Assembly: GCA_938031185.1 (NCBI GenBank)
Contig: CALHGX010000042.1
Span: 1-64,000 of the forward strand
Length of the DNA: 64,000 bases
Origin: an uncultured bacterium
GTDB lineage: Bacteria; Verrucomicrobiota; Kiritimatiellia; CAIKKV01; CALHGX01
Direction of reading: 5' to 3'
The notes under the pieces are model-generated. The model searched no databases, had not been told where the DNA came from, and was given only the letters and a program-made list of their open reading frames with translations. The position numbers and the translations under genes are program-made. How positions within the stretch are numbered: position 1 is the stretch's first letter; each line of letters starts with the position of its first letter. Of the stretch, positions 27,453 to 35,806 are shown in pieces.

Positions 27453-28459
27453 AGGTTTTGATGGCCCCCTCGGCCGGCTTCTGCTGGGGTGTGCGCCGGG
27501 CGGTGGAAAAGGCCCGTGGAGCGCGCAAGGAAGCTGGTCAACCTGTGTACACCGATGGCCCGCTGATTCACAACGAGCAAATGCTGGCCGAGCTCGAAGC
27601 AGAGGGCATTCGGCAGACGAACGACCTGCGGGGATTGGATTCGGCCACCGTTATAATCCGGGCTCATGGGGTTACTCCAGGGAAACGGGAACGGCTTCGG
27701 CAGGCGGCTGGTCGGGTTGTGGATGCGACTTGTGGTGATGTAGCCCGTATCCAGGGACTGATACGAAAGCATGCTCGCGAGGGTTGCTATACGCTCATTT
27801 TTGGAGATCCCGGCCACGCAGAAGTAGAAGGACTGCTTGGATTCACTGAAGGCCGCGGTCGTTGCGTGACGTCACCGAAGGATATGGCGCGAGTACGAAC
27901 ACGGCGGCGTGTCTGTTTGGTGGCACAATCTACGCAGTTTCCAGATGATTTTGCGGAAATAGCGGCGGCGGTGCGGCGGTGGTTCCCAGACGCGATCGTG
28001 CTCGACACCATTTGCGGCGCCACTAAGAGCCGGCAAAAAGATGTTCTTCGCCTGGCGCCAAAGGTAGATGCGTTTGTCGTGGTAGGTGGTCGACACAGCG
28101 CCAATACTCTTCGCTTGGCAGAATTGGCAGCGCGATACAAGCCAACCTATCATGTTGAAACCGCGGATCAATTGGACTTGAGTCAACTGGCCGGTTGCCG
28201 TGTGGTCGGGCTGACAGCCGGCGCTTCTACGCCGGATTTTATCTTGCAGGAAGTGCGCCGTGTGCTGGAGGCTATTCCTTCGAAGCCTGAGCAGGTCAGG
28301 GCAGGCGCTCGATCCGGTCGGGCACCAACAAAGGGTAGCGATAACCGCGCAGCCGGTACTCGCGGCCGTGGACTCGGACGGTCAGCCCGACCCATGTCCC
28401 GAACGACTCCTCGCCGTTCCTCAAATAGGCCAGGGTCGCGGCTGGCGAGCCGGGCGTAG
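27449..28459 (+). CDS. ispH: 4-hydroxy-3-methylbut-2-enyl diphosphate reductase; 3' end probably frameshifted or extended
   Basis: GTG start, VLMAPSAGFCWGVRRAVEKA, TDGPLIHNEQMLAELEAEGI, IIRAHGVTP, DATCGDVARIQGL, FGDPGHAEVEGLLG, TAGASTPDFILQEVRRVLE. The tail beyond ~28280 is low-complexity and antisense to the next gene. Confidence 0.92.
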   Translation: MKVLMAPSAGFCWGVRRAVEKARGARKEAGQPVYTDGPLIHNEQMLAELEAEGIRQTNDLRGLDSATVIIRAHGVTPGKRERLRQAAGRVVDATCGDVARIQGLIRKHAREGCYTLIFGDPGHAEVEGLLGFTEGRGRCVTSPKDMARVRTRRRVCLVAQSTQFPDDFAEIAAAVRRWFPDAIVLDTICGATKSRQKDVLRLAPKVDAFVVVGGRHSANTLRLAELAARYKPTYHVETADQLDLSQLAGCRVVGLTAGASTPDFILQEVRRVLEAIPSKPEQVRAGARSGRAPTKGSDNRAAGTRGRGLGRSARPMSRTTPRRSSNRPGSRLASRA

Positions 28460-29153
28460 AGTGAACAAGGCGATACTGCGCCGGTTTCCGAAAGAGAAAA
28501 TCCAATGGTAGCACCGTGCCCATGCGAGAAACCTGCACGGGCGGCGCAAGGGCGTTTTTCTCCAGCCAAACAGCGAAGTCAGGAGAAAGCGGTCTTGCGG
28601 CGGGGGCTATGGGGGTGGGGGCGGGCGCGTTCTGCGTCTCGGCCGCCGGCACCGAGGTTGCCCCGGCGGCATGGCCCGAGCCCTGCGCATCCGTCCCTTC
28701 GGAATCACTTGCGGCGGGGTGAACGATTTCGAGAAATTCGCCGCGAACCCACAGCAGGGCGCCGGCTGGTGGCGCGATACACAGCCAAGGGCCGTGCCGT
28801 CCCCGAGGGGCCACCGTTTCGCCGCGACGCAGCACCCCCGTTGGACGAAAGTTGATGCCCGGCCCGCTCCGCACCTGAAGGGTGGAGGCGGTGACGACGC
28901 CTTCCTGCACATAAGCGCCAAACACGTAAAAGCTAGCGTTTGTGGGAGGAAGAACGGCGCACCAAGGGCCCTCGCGACGGACCACGGCGAGCACGTCGCC
29001 CGCGGCGGCTTGAGCGACGACCTCGGCCCGCATGTCCGGGGCGGCGCGCAAGTTCACACGGTCCAGCCGGATCACAGCGGTCGTGTTCGTTTCCACCGCT
29101 GATGCTCGAAGCGCAAGGATGAGCAGAGTGACTGCCGATATGTTTCTCTTCAT
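28296..29153 (-). CDS. Secreted SH3-domain protein
   Basis: Signal peptide MKRNISAVTLLILALRASA; RLDRVNLRAAPDMRAEVVAQAAAGDVLAVV and STLQVRSGPGINFRPTGVLRRGETVAPRG are bacterial SH3 repeats. Confidence 0.75.
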   Translation of the reverse strand: MKRNISAVTLLILALRASAVETNTTAVIRLDRVNLRAAPDMRAEVVAQAAAGDVLAVVRREGPWCAVLPPTNASFYVFGAYVQEGVVTASTLQVRSGPGINFRPTGVLRRGETVAPRGRHGPWLCIAPPAGALLWVRGEFLEIVHPAASDSEGTDAQGSGHAAGATSVPAAETQNAPAPTPIAPAARPLSPDFAVWLEKNALAPPVQVSRMGTVLPLDFLFRKPAQYRLVHSTPGSPAATLAYLRNGEESFGTWVGLTVRVHGREYRLRGYRYPLLVPDRIERLP

Positions 29154-29971
29154 GCGGTCCTCCCTTTGAACGCCGGATTCGGTTTGGCGCTGGTCGCTTG
29201 GCGAAGCAAAGCCACTTCGTCCCGCGTCAGTTCCCGCCATTGTCCGAGCCTCAGGCGGCCCAAGGTGAGGGGCCCCAAAGCGGTGCGCTTTAGTCGAACG
29301 ACGCGCGCGCCAACGGCTTCGATCATGCGGCGGACCTGATGTTTGCGCCCCTCCTTGAGCACTATTTCATTGCATTCGGGCGCATCGGGAACAGGCCGGA
29401 CTTCCACCGCCTTCAGCCGTTCGCCTTCTGATTCCACACCAGCGAGGAGGCGCGCACGATGATCGGCCGACAACGCAGGGGCAGTCCAAACGCGGTATGT
29501 TTTTTGGATGCCAAATCGCGGATGAGTCAACCGCAGCGCGAGCGAGCCGTCGTTAGTGAGCAGCAAGAGGCCTTCGCTATTTCGATCCAGCCGGCCGACG
29601 GGATAGAGGCGGCGACCGTTTTTCGGGAGAAAATCAGCGAACGTGCGGCGTCCCTGAGGGTCGCGACACGTGCACAAGACGTCGCGGGGCTTGTTGAACA
29701 GGAGGTAGATGCGTCGTTCCGGCTGCGGCCGGCGGCCATCCACCAGCACAACATCGCGACTTGGCCGGATCGTCACGCCTTGTTGGGTGATCGGATGGCC
29801 GTTGACGGAGACCCGCCCTTCCGCGATGATTTTCTCGCAGGCTCGGCGGGATCCCAAGCCGCAACGGGAAAGGTACTTATGAAGCCGGAGCGCGTCACTC
29901 CGGCTTGGTTTTTGGCAGTCCGTAACCACGGTCGCCGTCTTTCCATTTGCCACGTTTGCGCAGCAAATCAA
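29150..29971 (-). CDS. RsuA/RluB-family pseudouridine synthase (true start probably nearer 29929)
   Basis: S4 motif LRLHKYLSRCGLGSRRACEKIIAEGRVSVNG; YLLFNKPRDVLCTCRDPQGRRT; VGRLDRNSEGLLLLTNDGSLALRLTHP; EGRKHQVRRMIEAVG. Confidence 0.93.
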   Translation of the reverse strand: MICCANVANGKTATVVTDCQKPSRSDALRLHKYLSRCGLGSRRACEKIIAEGRVSVNGHPITQQGVTIRPSRDVVLVDGRRPQPERRIYLLFNKPRDVLCTCRDPQGRRTFADFLPKNGRRLYPVGRLDRNSEGLLLLTNDGSLALRLTHPRFGIQKTYRVWTAPALSADHRARLLAGVESEGERLKAVEVRPVPDAPECNEIVLKEGRKHQVRRMIEAVGARVVRLKRTALGPLTLGRLRLGQWRELTRDEVALLRQATSAKPNPAFKGRTA

Positions 29972-30047
29972 CGCGCTCGAACCGCTTCAGGACATTTCGT
30001 TTCCGCGCCATCTTATTGGCGGACTTGAGGCTCGAATGCTGGGACAT
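29895..30047 (-). CDS. Small basic protein, Chlamydia/Verrucomicrobia family (not in the supplied ORF track)
   Basis: Hand translation: MSQHSSLKSANKMARKRNVLKRFERVDLLRKRGKWKDGDRGYGLPKTKPE* (50 aa; ATG also at 30050). Matches the short basic MSQHxSLK...KRNVLKRxER...KWKxGDxxxGLPKxK pattern I associate with the PVC small basic protein family. Confidence 0.85.
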   Translation of the reverse strand: MSQHSSLKSANKMARKRNVLKRFERVDLLRKRGKWKDGDRGYGLPKTKPE

Positions 30048-30185
30048 CATGAACTCCAACTGGGCGCTTTCTGTTTCGTGCGATCAGCGGGAGTTTGCGA
30101 CAAAGGGCCCGTCTTTGTCAACTCCGCAGGCAACGAAGCAGGGGGTGCTGTTGGCCGGCTTTTTTGCGTGGTTCTGACGGGCCAG

Positions 30186-30214
30186 TTGCGGGCGAACGAA
30201 CAAAGGGCTAGGAT
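30186..30214 (+). promoter_or_regulatory. Candidate sigma70-type promoter for the CAU tRNA
   Basis: TTGCGG - 17 nt - TAGGAT, ending 19 nt before the tRNA 5' end. Confidence 0.5.
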
Positions 30215-30233
30215 GCCATGCGGATCGTCTTAC

Positions 30234-30307
30234 GGGCCCGTAGCTCAGTTGGTCAGAGCAGGGGACTCATAATCCTCTGGTCGCTGGTTCAAGTCCAGCC
30301 GGGCCCA
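30234..30307 (+). tRNA. tRNA with CAU anticodon (Met, or Ile2 if lysidine-modified)
   Basis: Cloverleaf GGGCCCG TA GCTC AGTTGGTCA GAGC A GGGGA CTCATAA TCCTC TGGTC GCTGG TTCAAGT CCAGC CGGGCCC A; no encoded CCA. The variable/T-arm resembles E. coli tRNA-Ile2. Confidence 0.93.
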
Positions 30308-30373
30308 CGCGTTGCCCCATGTCCGCAACTGCTTCTTACGGAATCCGCGTAACGCATGGCCAATGCTTTTGGG

Positions 30374-30450
30374 TGGTGGGCGCTACAGGACTCGAACCTG
30401 TGACCCCTACCATGTCAAGGTAGTGCTCTAACCAACTGAGCTAAGCGCCC
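30374..30450 (-). tRNA. tRNA-Val (anticodon GAC)
   Basis: Reverse complement GGGCGCTTAGCTCAGTTGGTTAGAGCACTACCTTGACATGGTAGGGGTCACAGGTTCGAGTCCTGTAGCGCCCACCA; loop TTGACAT; CCA encoded. Confidence 0.95.
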
Positions 30451-30469
30451 GGTGCGGAAATGCGCAGGC

Positions 30470-30499
30470 AGTATGTCGGGAAGACGACGCCCCTGTCAA
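30470..30499 (-). promoter_or_regulatory. Candidate sigma70-type promoter for tRNA-Val
   Basis: Minus strand TTGACA - 18 nt - CATACT, about 20 nt upstream of the tRNA. Confidence 0.55.
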
Positions 30500-30590
30500 T
30501 CCCGCGTGGGAGAAACAAAAAAGCTTCCGGAAACGGGCGCGTATTGCTGATGAGAGGATGGTGAAAGAGAGAGGCCGCGCACAGGCAAGG

Positions 30591-30619
30591 TTGCCAGGAG
30601 AGCAAGAAGTCTCTACAAT
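30591..30619 (+). promoter_or_regulatory. Candidate sigma70-type promoter for carA-guaA
   Basis: TTGCCA (30591-30596) - 17 nt - TACAAT (30614-30619), about 57 nt upstream of carA. Confidence 0.6.
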
Positions 30620-30675
30620 GCACATCCACTTTCTACTCGCATTCGGCATATCGGTACGGAAGTGAAGGTGATTCG

Positions 30676-31833
30676 GTGGATCGCAAGGCAAAATGGGCGG
30701 CACAGCGGGAGAAAGGCGCTTTTCTGGCGCTGGAGGATGGTTCCATCTACCGCGGGTATTCGGTGGGCGCAGAACACGATGCGCTGGGGGAAGTGGTTTT
30801 CAACACCGGCATGACCGGCTACCAGGAAATCCTGACGGATCCATCCTATCATGGTCAGTTCGTGACCATGACGATGCCGGAGATCGGCAACACGGGCGTT
30901 AACTCTGCCGATATGGAGTCGCAACGCTTTTTCGCCAACGGGCTGCTGGTTCACGAGATGCCGAGCGCCAGCAACTGGCGCGGCGAGGAGGAGCTTTCGG
31001 CCGCGTTACGGCGGCATGGCATCCCGGCGCTGGCTGGGCTGGACACGCGCGCCCTGACCATCCAGTTGCGGACGCGCGGCACCTTGCGCGGATATCTTTC
31101 CGTTGAAGGTCGGATCGCTCCGGAGGAGGCGGCGCGGCGGGCGCGGGAATGGGTGGGACTGGACGGACAGGATTACGCCAGCCGTGTCACCTGCGCGGCC
31201 GCCTATCGCTGGGACGAAGATGGAGCGTTGAGCCGATCATGGGGCGTGACAGACGCGCTGCCGCCGGCGGACCTGCGGGTGGTGGCCTACGATTTCGGGA
31301 TCAAGTGGAACATCTTGCGCAGCATGCGGCGGCACGGGATGAACGTGGAAGTGGTGCCGGCGGCCATGTCCGCCGAAGAGGTGCTGGCCCGCAAGCCGGA
31401 CGGCGTCTTCCTTTCCAATGGCCCGGCGGACCCGGCGGCGGTCACCTATGCCGTGGAAAACGCCCGGCGCTTGCTCGGCCGGGTGCCGCTGATGGGCATC
31501 TGCCTGGGGCATCAGTTGCTGGGGTTGGCCTGCGGTGGGCGGACCTACCGGCTGAAGTTCGGCCATCACGGCTGCAACCATCCCGTGCTTCATTTGGAAA
31601 CCAAGCGGGTGGAGATCACCTCACAGAATCACAACTTCGCCGTGGACCCAGACTCGCTCGATCCGGCGCAGGTGGAGGTGACGCACATCAACCTGAATGA
31701 CCGCACGATCGAGGGTATTTCGCACCGACGCGAGCCGATGTTCGCGGTGCAATATCATCCGGAAGCGTCGCCCGGGCCGCACGATCCGTTCTATCTGTTC
31801 GACCGGTTCCGCCGGTTGATCGCGGAGGCATGA
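30676..31833 (+). CDS. carA: Carbamoyl-phosphate synthase small subunit
   Basis: [83 protein letters not shown]. Confidence 0.97.
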   Translation: MDRKAKWAAQREKGAFLALEDGSIYRGYSVGAEHDALGEVVFNTGMTGYQEILTDPSYHGQFVTMTMPEIGNTGVNSADMESQRFFANGLLVHEMPSASNWRGEEELSAALRRHGIPALAGLDTRALTIQLRTRGTLRGYLSVEGRIAPEEAARRAREWVGLDGQDYASRVTCAAAYRWDEDGALSRSWGVTDALPPADLRVVAYDFGIKWNILRSMRRHGMNVEVVPAAMSAEEVLARKPDGVFLSNGPADPAAVTYAVENARRLLGRVPLMGICLGHQLLGLACGGRTYRLKFGHHGCNHPVLHLETKRVEITSQNHNFAVDPDSLDPAQVEVTHINLNDRTIEGISHRREPMFAVQYHPEASPGPHDPFYLFDRFRRLIAEA

Positions 31834-31834
31834 C

Positions 31835-33382
31835 ATGGCGCCGGCGCACGAGTGGATCGCCATACTCGATTTCGGCTCGCAATACAGCCAGTTGATCGCG
31901 CGCCGCGTGCGCGAGCAGCAGGTTTATTCGGAACTGGTGCGTTTCGACATTCCCGCGGCCGCGCTCGCGGCCCGTCGGCCGGCGGGCATCATCCTGTCCG
32001 GGGGACCTGCCAGCGTGCTGGAGGACGGCGCGCCGCTTTGCGACCCGGCGCTCTATGCACAGGGAATCCCCGTGCTGGGCATCTGTTACGGCTTACAGAT
32101 GACGGCAAAGCTGCTTGGGGGGCGGGTGCGCCCAGGGGCAGCGCGGGAATACGGACCGGCGCGGATCACGGTCCGGCGGCCAGCGGCGCTGTTCCGGAAT
32201 CTTCCCGAGGGGCTGGATGTCTGGATGAGCCATGGGGATCAGGTGGCCGAAATGCCGGAAGGGTTTGCGGCGTTGGCGGAGACGGCCACCTGTCCGGTGG
32301 CGGCGATGGGGCATGAAGGCCGGCGCATCTACGGGCTGCAGTTTCATCCGGAAGTTGTGCATACGCATCATGGCGCGGACATCCTGCGGCGGTTTCTGTA
32401 TGACGTGTGCGGGTGCCGGGGCGACTGGCGGATGGCGGACTTCATCGAGGAGAGCGTGGCGGTCGTGCGCGCGAAAGTGGGCGACCGCGATGTGGTTTGC
32501 GGGCTTAGTGGCGGCGTGGATTCCTCGGTGGTGGCGGCGCTGGTGCATCGCGCGATCGGGCGGCGGCTGCACTGCATCTTTGTGGACAACGGGCTGTTGC
32601 GGGCCGGTGAAGCGGAAGAGGTGGAACGCACGTTTGGCGGCGCCTTCGGCATGGACCTGCGCGTGGTGCGCGCCGGCCCGCTGTTCTTCGAGCGGCTTCG
32701 GGGCGTGACCGACCCGGAGGAAAAACGCAAGATCATCGGGCGCGCCTTCATTGACGTGTTTTCGGCCGAAGCGCGCCAGCTGGGCGATGTGCCGTTTTTG
32801 GCGCAAGGCACGCTGTATCCCGATGTCATTGAAAGCGCTTCGCCCACGGGTGGGCCCTCCGCCACCATCAAGAGCCACCACAACGTGGGAGGACTGCCGC
32901 CCGACTTGCATTTTTCGCTGATCGAACCGGTGCGGGACTTGTTCAAGGATGAGGTGCGCGTGCTGGGGCGGGCGCTGGGATTGCCGGAAACCATCGTCAA
33001 CCGTCAGCCGTTCCCAGGGCCTGGGCTTGCCGTGCGCATCATCGGCGAGGTCACTCCGGATCGGGTGGCGCTGCTGCAGCAGGCCGACCGCCGGGTGCAG
33101 GAGGAACTGTCCCGGTACGAAGGTTATGCAGGTCTTTGGCAATCTTTTGCCGTGCTCCTGCCGGTGCGGACGGTCGGCGTCATGGGCGATGGCCGCACCT
33201 ACGATCAGGTGGTGGTGCTGCGCATCGTCGAAAGCCAGGACGGCATGACGGCGGACTGGTCTCGCATTCCGTACGACATATTGGGACGCATTTCGAGCCG
33301 CATCATCAATGAAGTGCCCGGCGTCAACCGTGTGGTGTACGACATCAGCTCCAAGCCGCCCGCGACGATCGAGTGGGAGTAG
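31835..33382 (+). CDS. guaA: GMP synthase (glutamine-hydrolysing)
   Basis: [91 protein letters not shown]. Confidence 0.98.
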   Translation: MAPAHEWIAILDFGSQYSQLIARRVREQQVYSELVRFDIPAAALAARRPAGIILSGGPASVLEDGAPLCDPALYAQGIPVLGICYGLQMTAKLLGGRVRPGAAREYGPARITVRRPAALFRNLPEGLDVWMSHGDQVAEMPEGFAALAETATCPVAAMGHEGRRIYGLQFHPEVVHTHHGADILRRFLYDVCGCRGDWRMADFIEESVAVVRAKVGDRDVVCGLSGGVDSSVVAALVHRAIGRRLHCIFVDNGLLRAGEAEEVERTFGGAFGMDLRVVRAGPLFFERLRGVTDPEEKRKIIGRAFIDVFSAEARQLGDVPFLAQGTLYPDVIESASPTGGPSATIKSHHNVGGLPPDLHFSLIEPVRDLFKDEVRVLGRALGLPETIVNRQPFPGPGLAVRIIGEVTPDRVALLQQADRRVQEELSRYEGYAGLWQSFAVLLPVRTVGVMGDGRTYDQVVVLRIVESQDGMTADWSRIPYDILGRISSRIINEVPGVNRVVYDISSKPPATIEWE

Positions 33383-33404
33383 TTCCGCGCGGCGGGGCCG
33401 CCGT

Positions 33405-33998
33405 TTGGACGAATCCTTTTTCATTCGGACGGACGTGGCGCGCATTGCGCGCGAGCTGGTGGGCAAATGGTTGTTTTCCCGCGTGCCCGGACAGCCGTTG
33501 ACCGGAGGGCGGATTGTGGAAACGGAGGCCTACGCCGGGTGGGGTGATTTGGCCTCGCATGCGGCCAACGGACGCCGCACGCGACGCAACGAGATGATGT
33601 ACCGGCGGGGCGGGGTGGCGTATGTGTACCTGTGCTACGGGATGCACTGCCTGTTGAACGTGGTGACGAACGAGGAGGGCGTGGCAGATGCCGTGCTGAT
33701 TCGCGCGTTGGAACCGCTGGTGGGCGCGGAACACATGCGGGTCCGGCGAGGGGGGGCTCCGCGCGCACGCCGACTCGCCTCCGGGCCGGGTGCGCTGGCG
33801 CGCGCGATGGGCATCACCCTGACGCACAACGGAGCGCCGTTGACGGGGCCGGAGATTTGGCTGGAGGATCGGGGCGGTTTGAAAAAGGGCGAAAAGATCG
33901 TGGCTGCGCCGCGGGTGGGTGTGGCGTATGCCGGGCCGGATGCGGCCCGGCCGTGGCGTTTTTTTCTCGAGGACAACGCATGGGTGAGCAAACCATGA
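33405..33998 (+). CDS. 3-methyladenine DNA glycosylase, MPG/AAG type (TTG start inferred; ORF opens at 33309)
   Basis: ARELVGKWLFSRV, GGRIVETEAYAGWGDLASHAANGRRTRRNEMMYRRGGVAYVYLCYGMHCLLNVVTN, LIRALEPL, ASGPGALARAMGI. Confidence 0.93.
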   Translation: MDESFFIRTDVARIARELVGKWLFSRVPGQPLTGGRIVETEAYAGWGDLASHAANGRRTRRNEMMYRRGGVAYVYLCYGMHCLLNVVTNEEGVADAVLIRALEPLVGAEHMRVRRGGAPRARRLASGPGALARAMGITLTHNGAPLTGPEIWLEDRGGLKKGEKIVAAPRVGVAYAGPDAARPWRFFLEDNAWVSKP

Positions 33999-34726
33999 AA
34001 AGATCAAGATGTTTTCTGTGGCTGGTGGCCATCATGCCGGCCGTTCGGCTGTGGGGGGCGGATGAGTTGACGCTGGCCAATCGCGTGACGTTGCAAGGCA
34101 CGTTCAAGGGGTTTGACAATCGCGCGTTCGTTTTTCGAATGGACGCCGGTCGCTCGGATCGGCGCGAGTACATCGGCAACGTCGCGGCGCTGCGCCTGAA
34201 TCCGGCTGCGAAAGTCTCGATCCATCCGACCACGGGCCCTGCGGAGAGCGGCTGGTTGCTGCTTGGCTATTCGAATGGTTGGTTTCTATTGACGCGCGGT
34301 TCCGAGGAGACCCGTCGTGCGGCCATGCAGGTCAAGCGAGTCCAGATGGAGTTTGACGCCCAGCGCACGGAGGGCAGAGGCGCCGGATCGTTTGTGATTA
34401 GCCGAGGCGAGCCGGTGCAAATCGAACAGCATGTGCAACGCGGCGCGGTGACCGTGGTGCATTTTCATCTGCCGACCTCCCTGTCCAGCGTCCGCCAGGG
34501 GGGCTATGTGGAGCGGCTGGCCGCGAACAGCCGCGGCGCCGTGGCCTTCCGGCGGGTTGAAGTGAGCGGCTGGGATCAGCCGGTGTGCCGTGAATTGAAC
34601 ATCCGTTCTTTGCCGCAGTTCTGGTTTTACGACCCGGCGGGACGGCTGGCTGTGCAGCTCACGGATCGCTTCACGGAAGCCGACATCGAGGCGGCCATCA
34701 CCAAGGCGCGGCGGGGCGGAGCATAG
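33995..34726 (+). CDS. Secreted protein with thioredoxin-like C-terminal region lacking CxxC
   Basis: Signal-peptide-like MKRSRCFLWLVAIMPAVRLWGA; C-terminal AVTVVHFHLPTSLSSVRQ...LNIRSLPQFWFYDPAGRLAVQLTDRFTEADI resembles a thioredoxin fold. Confidence 0.55.
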   Translation: MKRSRCFLWLVAIMPAVRLWGADELTLANRVTLQGTFKGFDNRAFVFRMDAGRSDRREYIGNVAALRLNPAAKVSIHPTTGPAESGWLLLGYSNGWFLLTRGSEETRRAAMQVKRVQMEFDAQRTEGRGAGSFVISRGEPVQIEQHVQRGAVTVVHFHLPTSLSSVRQGGYVERLAANSRGAVAFRRVEVSGWDQPVCRELNIRSLPQFWFYDPAGRLAVQLTDRFTEADIEAAITKARRGGA

Positions 34727-34730
34727 GACC

Positions 34731-35648
34731 GTGGAATACGATTTCCCTTGTTGCGTGCTGGTTACGGGTGCGACCGGTCTGCTGGGCACGGCCGTGATGG
34801 AAAAACTCGCGGGTCTGACCCATCCGATCCCCGTGTCTCGTGGCGCGCCCCCCGACGGACTGCGCGGGGACTTGCTTGAGGTGGAGACATGGGAGCGCAT
34901 CCGGGCCGCGGACTGGGACGCGGCGGTGCATTGCGCCGCGATACGCAGTCCTGAGCGTTGCGAAGAGAATCGAGATGTCGCCTACCGACTCAACGTTGAA
35001 GCCGCTGCAAGGATGGCTGAATGTGCCGCCGCGCGAAACGCGTGGATGGTGCACATTTCAACCGATTATGTCTTTGACGGCGAGCGGCCGCCGTATGGGG
35101 AGGAGGATGCGACGGCGCCGGTCAATTTCTACGGCGAGACGAAACGCGAGGCCGAGCAGGAGGTGTTGAGCCGGTGCCGGACGGCGACGGTGCTGCGGAT
35201 TCCGGCCCTGTACGGAGATCCGCCCGCGCCGTCCCCGCTGTTGGAAGAGGGCATGGCGGCGGCGTCCGCCGGAACGGAATGTTTCCTTGACGATACCATC
35301 GTTCGCTATCCCACGCATACCGGCGACGTGGCGGATGTGGTGGCGTTTCTTCTGCGCCGGCGGTTTGCGGGCTTTGTGCACGCCAGCGCGCAGCGGGCTG
35401 CCACGCGCTACGAGTGGGCGCGATTGATCGGCGAGATCATGGGGTGGAACACCAGCCACCTTCGTCGAAGCATCGGCCGGCCGGATCGGTTGGTTCCAAG
35501 GCCGAGGGACACCCATTTGAAGGTGGATCGGCTGCGCCAATTGGGCGGCCCTGTTCCTCGCGATTGCAACGAGCGGCTCATAGAAACGCTTGGGAAACGA
35601 TTTGCGGACGGCGGAACAGGAGGGCCGTTTCGGAAGCGGAGGCCCTGA
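34731..35648 (+). CDS. RmlD-like NAD-dependent epimerase/dehydratase (dTDP-4-dehydrorhamnose reductase family)
   Basis: CVLVTGATGLLGTAVMEKL, WDAAVHCAAIRSPERCEENRDVAYRLNVEAAARMAECA, HISTDYVFDGERPPYGEEDATAPVNFYGETKREAE. Confidence 0.87.
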   Translation: MEYDFPCCVLVTGATGLLGTAVMEKLAGLTHPIPVSRGAPPDGLRGDLLEVETWERIRAADWDAAVHCAAIRSPERCEENRDVAYRLNVEAAARMAECAAARNAWMVHISTDYVFDGERPPYGEEDATAPVNFYGETKREAEQEVLSRCRTATVLRIPALYGDPPAPSPLLEEGMAAASAGTECFLDDTIVRYPTHTGDVADVVAFLLRRRFAGFVHASAQRAATRYEWARLIGEIMGWNTSHLRRSIGRPDRLVPRPRDTHLKVDRLRQLGGPVPRDCNERLIETLGKRFADGGTGGPFRKRRP

Positions 35649-35684
35649 ACCCAGCGGCCGGAAGCCATGGCGCCGGAAAAGCAA

Positions 35685-35713
35685 TTGCGGTTCGGGCCGT
35701 CATCGGCGATAAT
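35685..35713 (+). promoter_or_regulatory. Candidate sigma70-type promoter for the helicase-associated-domain protein
   Basis: TTGCGG - 17 nt - GATAAT, about 94 nt upstream of the ATG at 35807. Confidence 0.55.
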
Positions 35714-35806
35714 TTTGTGAAGGGGGGGCGGTTCGCAGACGCCTTGCACGGGCGGCGCGGTTCGGATAAAGTGAACCGCGAGTTGTCATTGCGACGCGAA
35801 GCGGTC

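Noticed and set aside
30115-30120. TTGACA on the minus strand as promoter of the small basic protein
   Set aside because: The -35 is perfect but the spacing leads to a poor -10 (GCAAAC/CAAACT); not strong enough to call.
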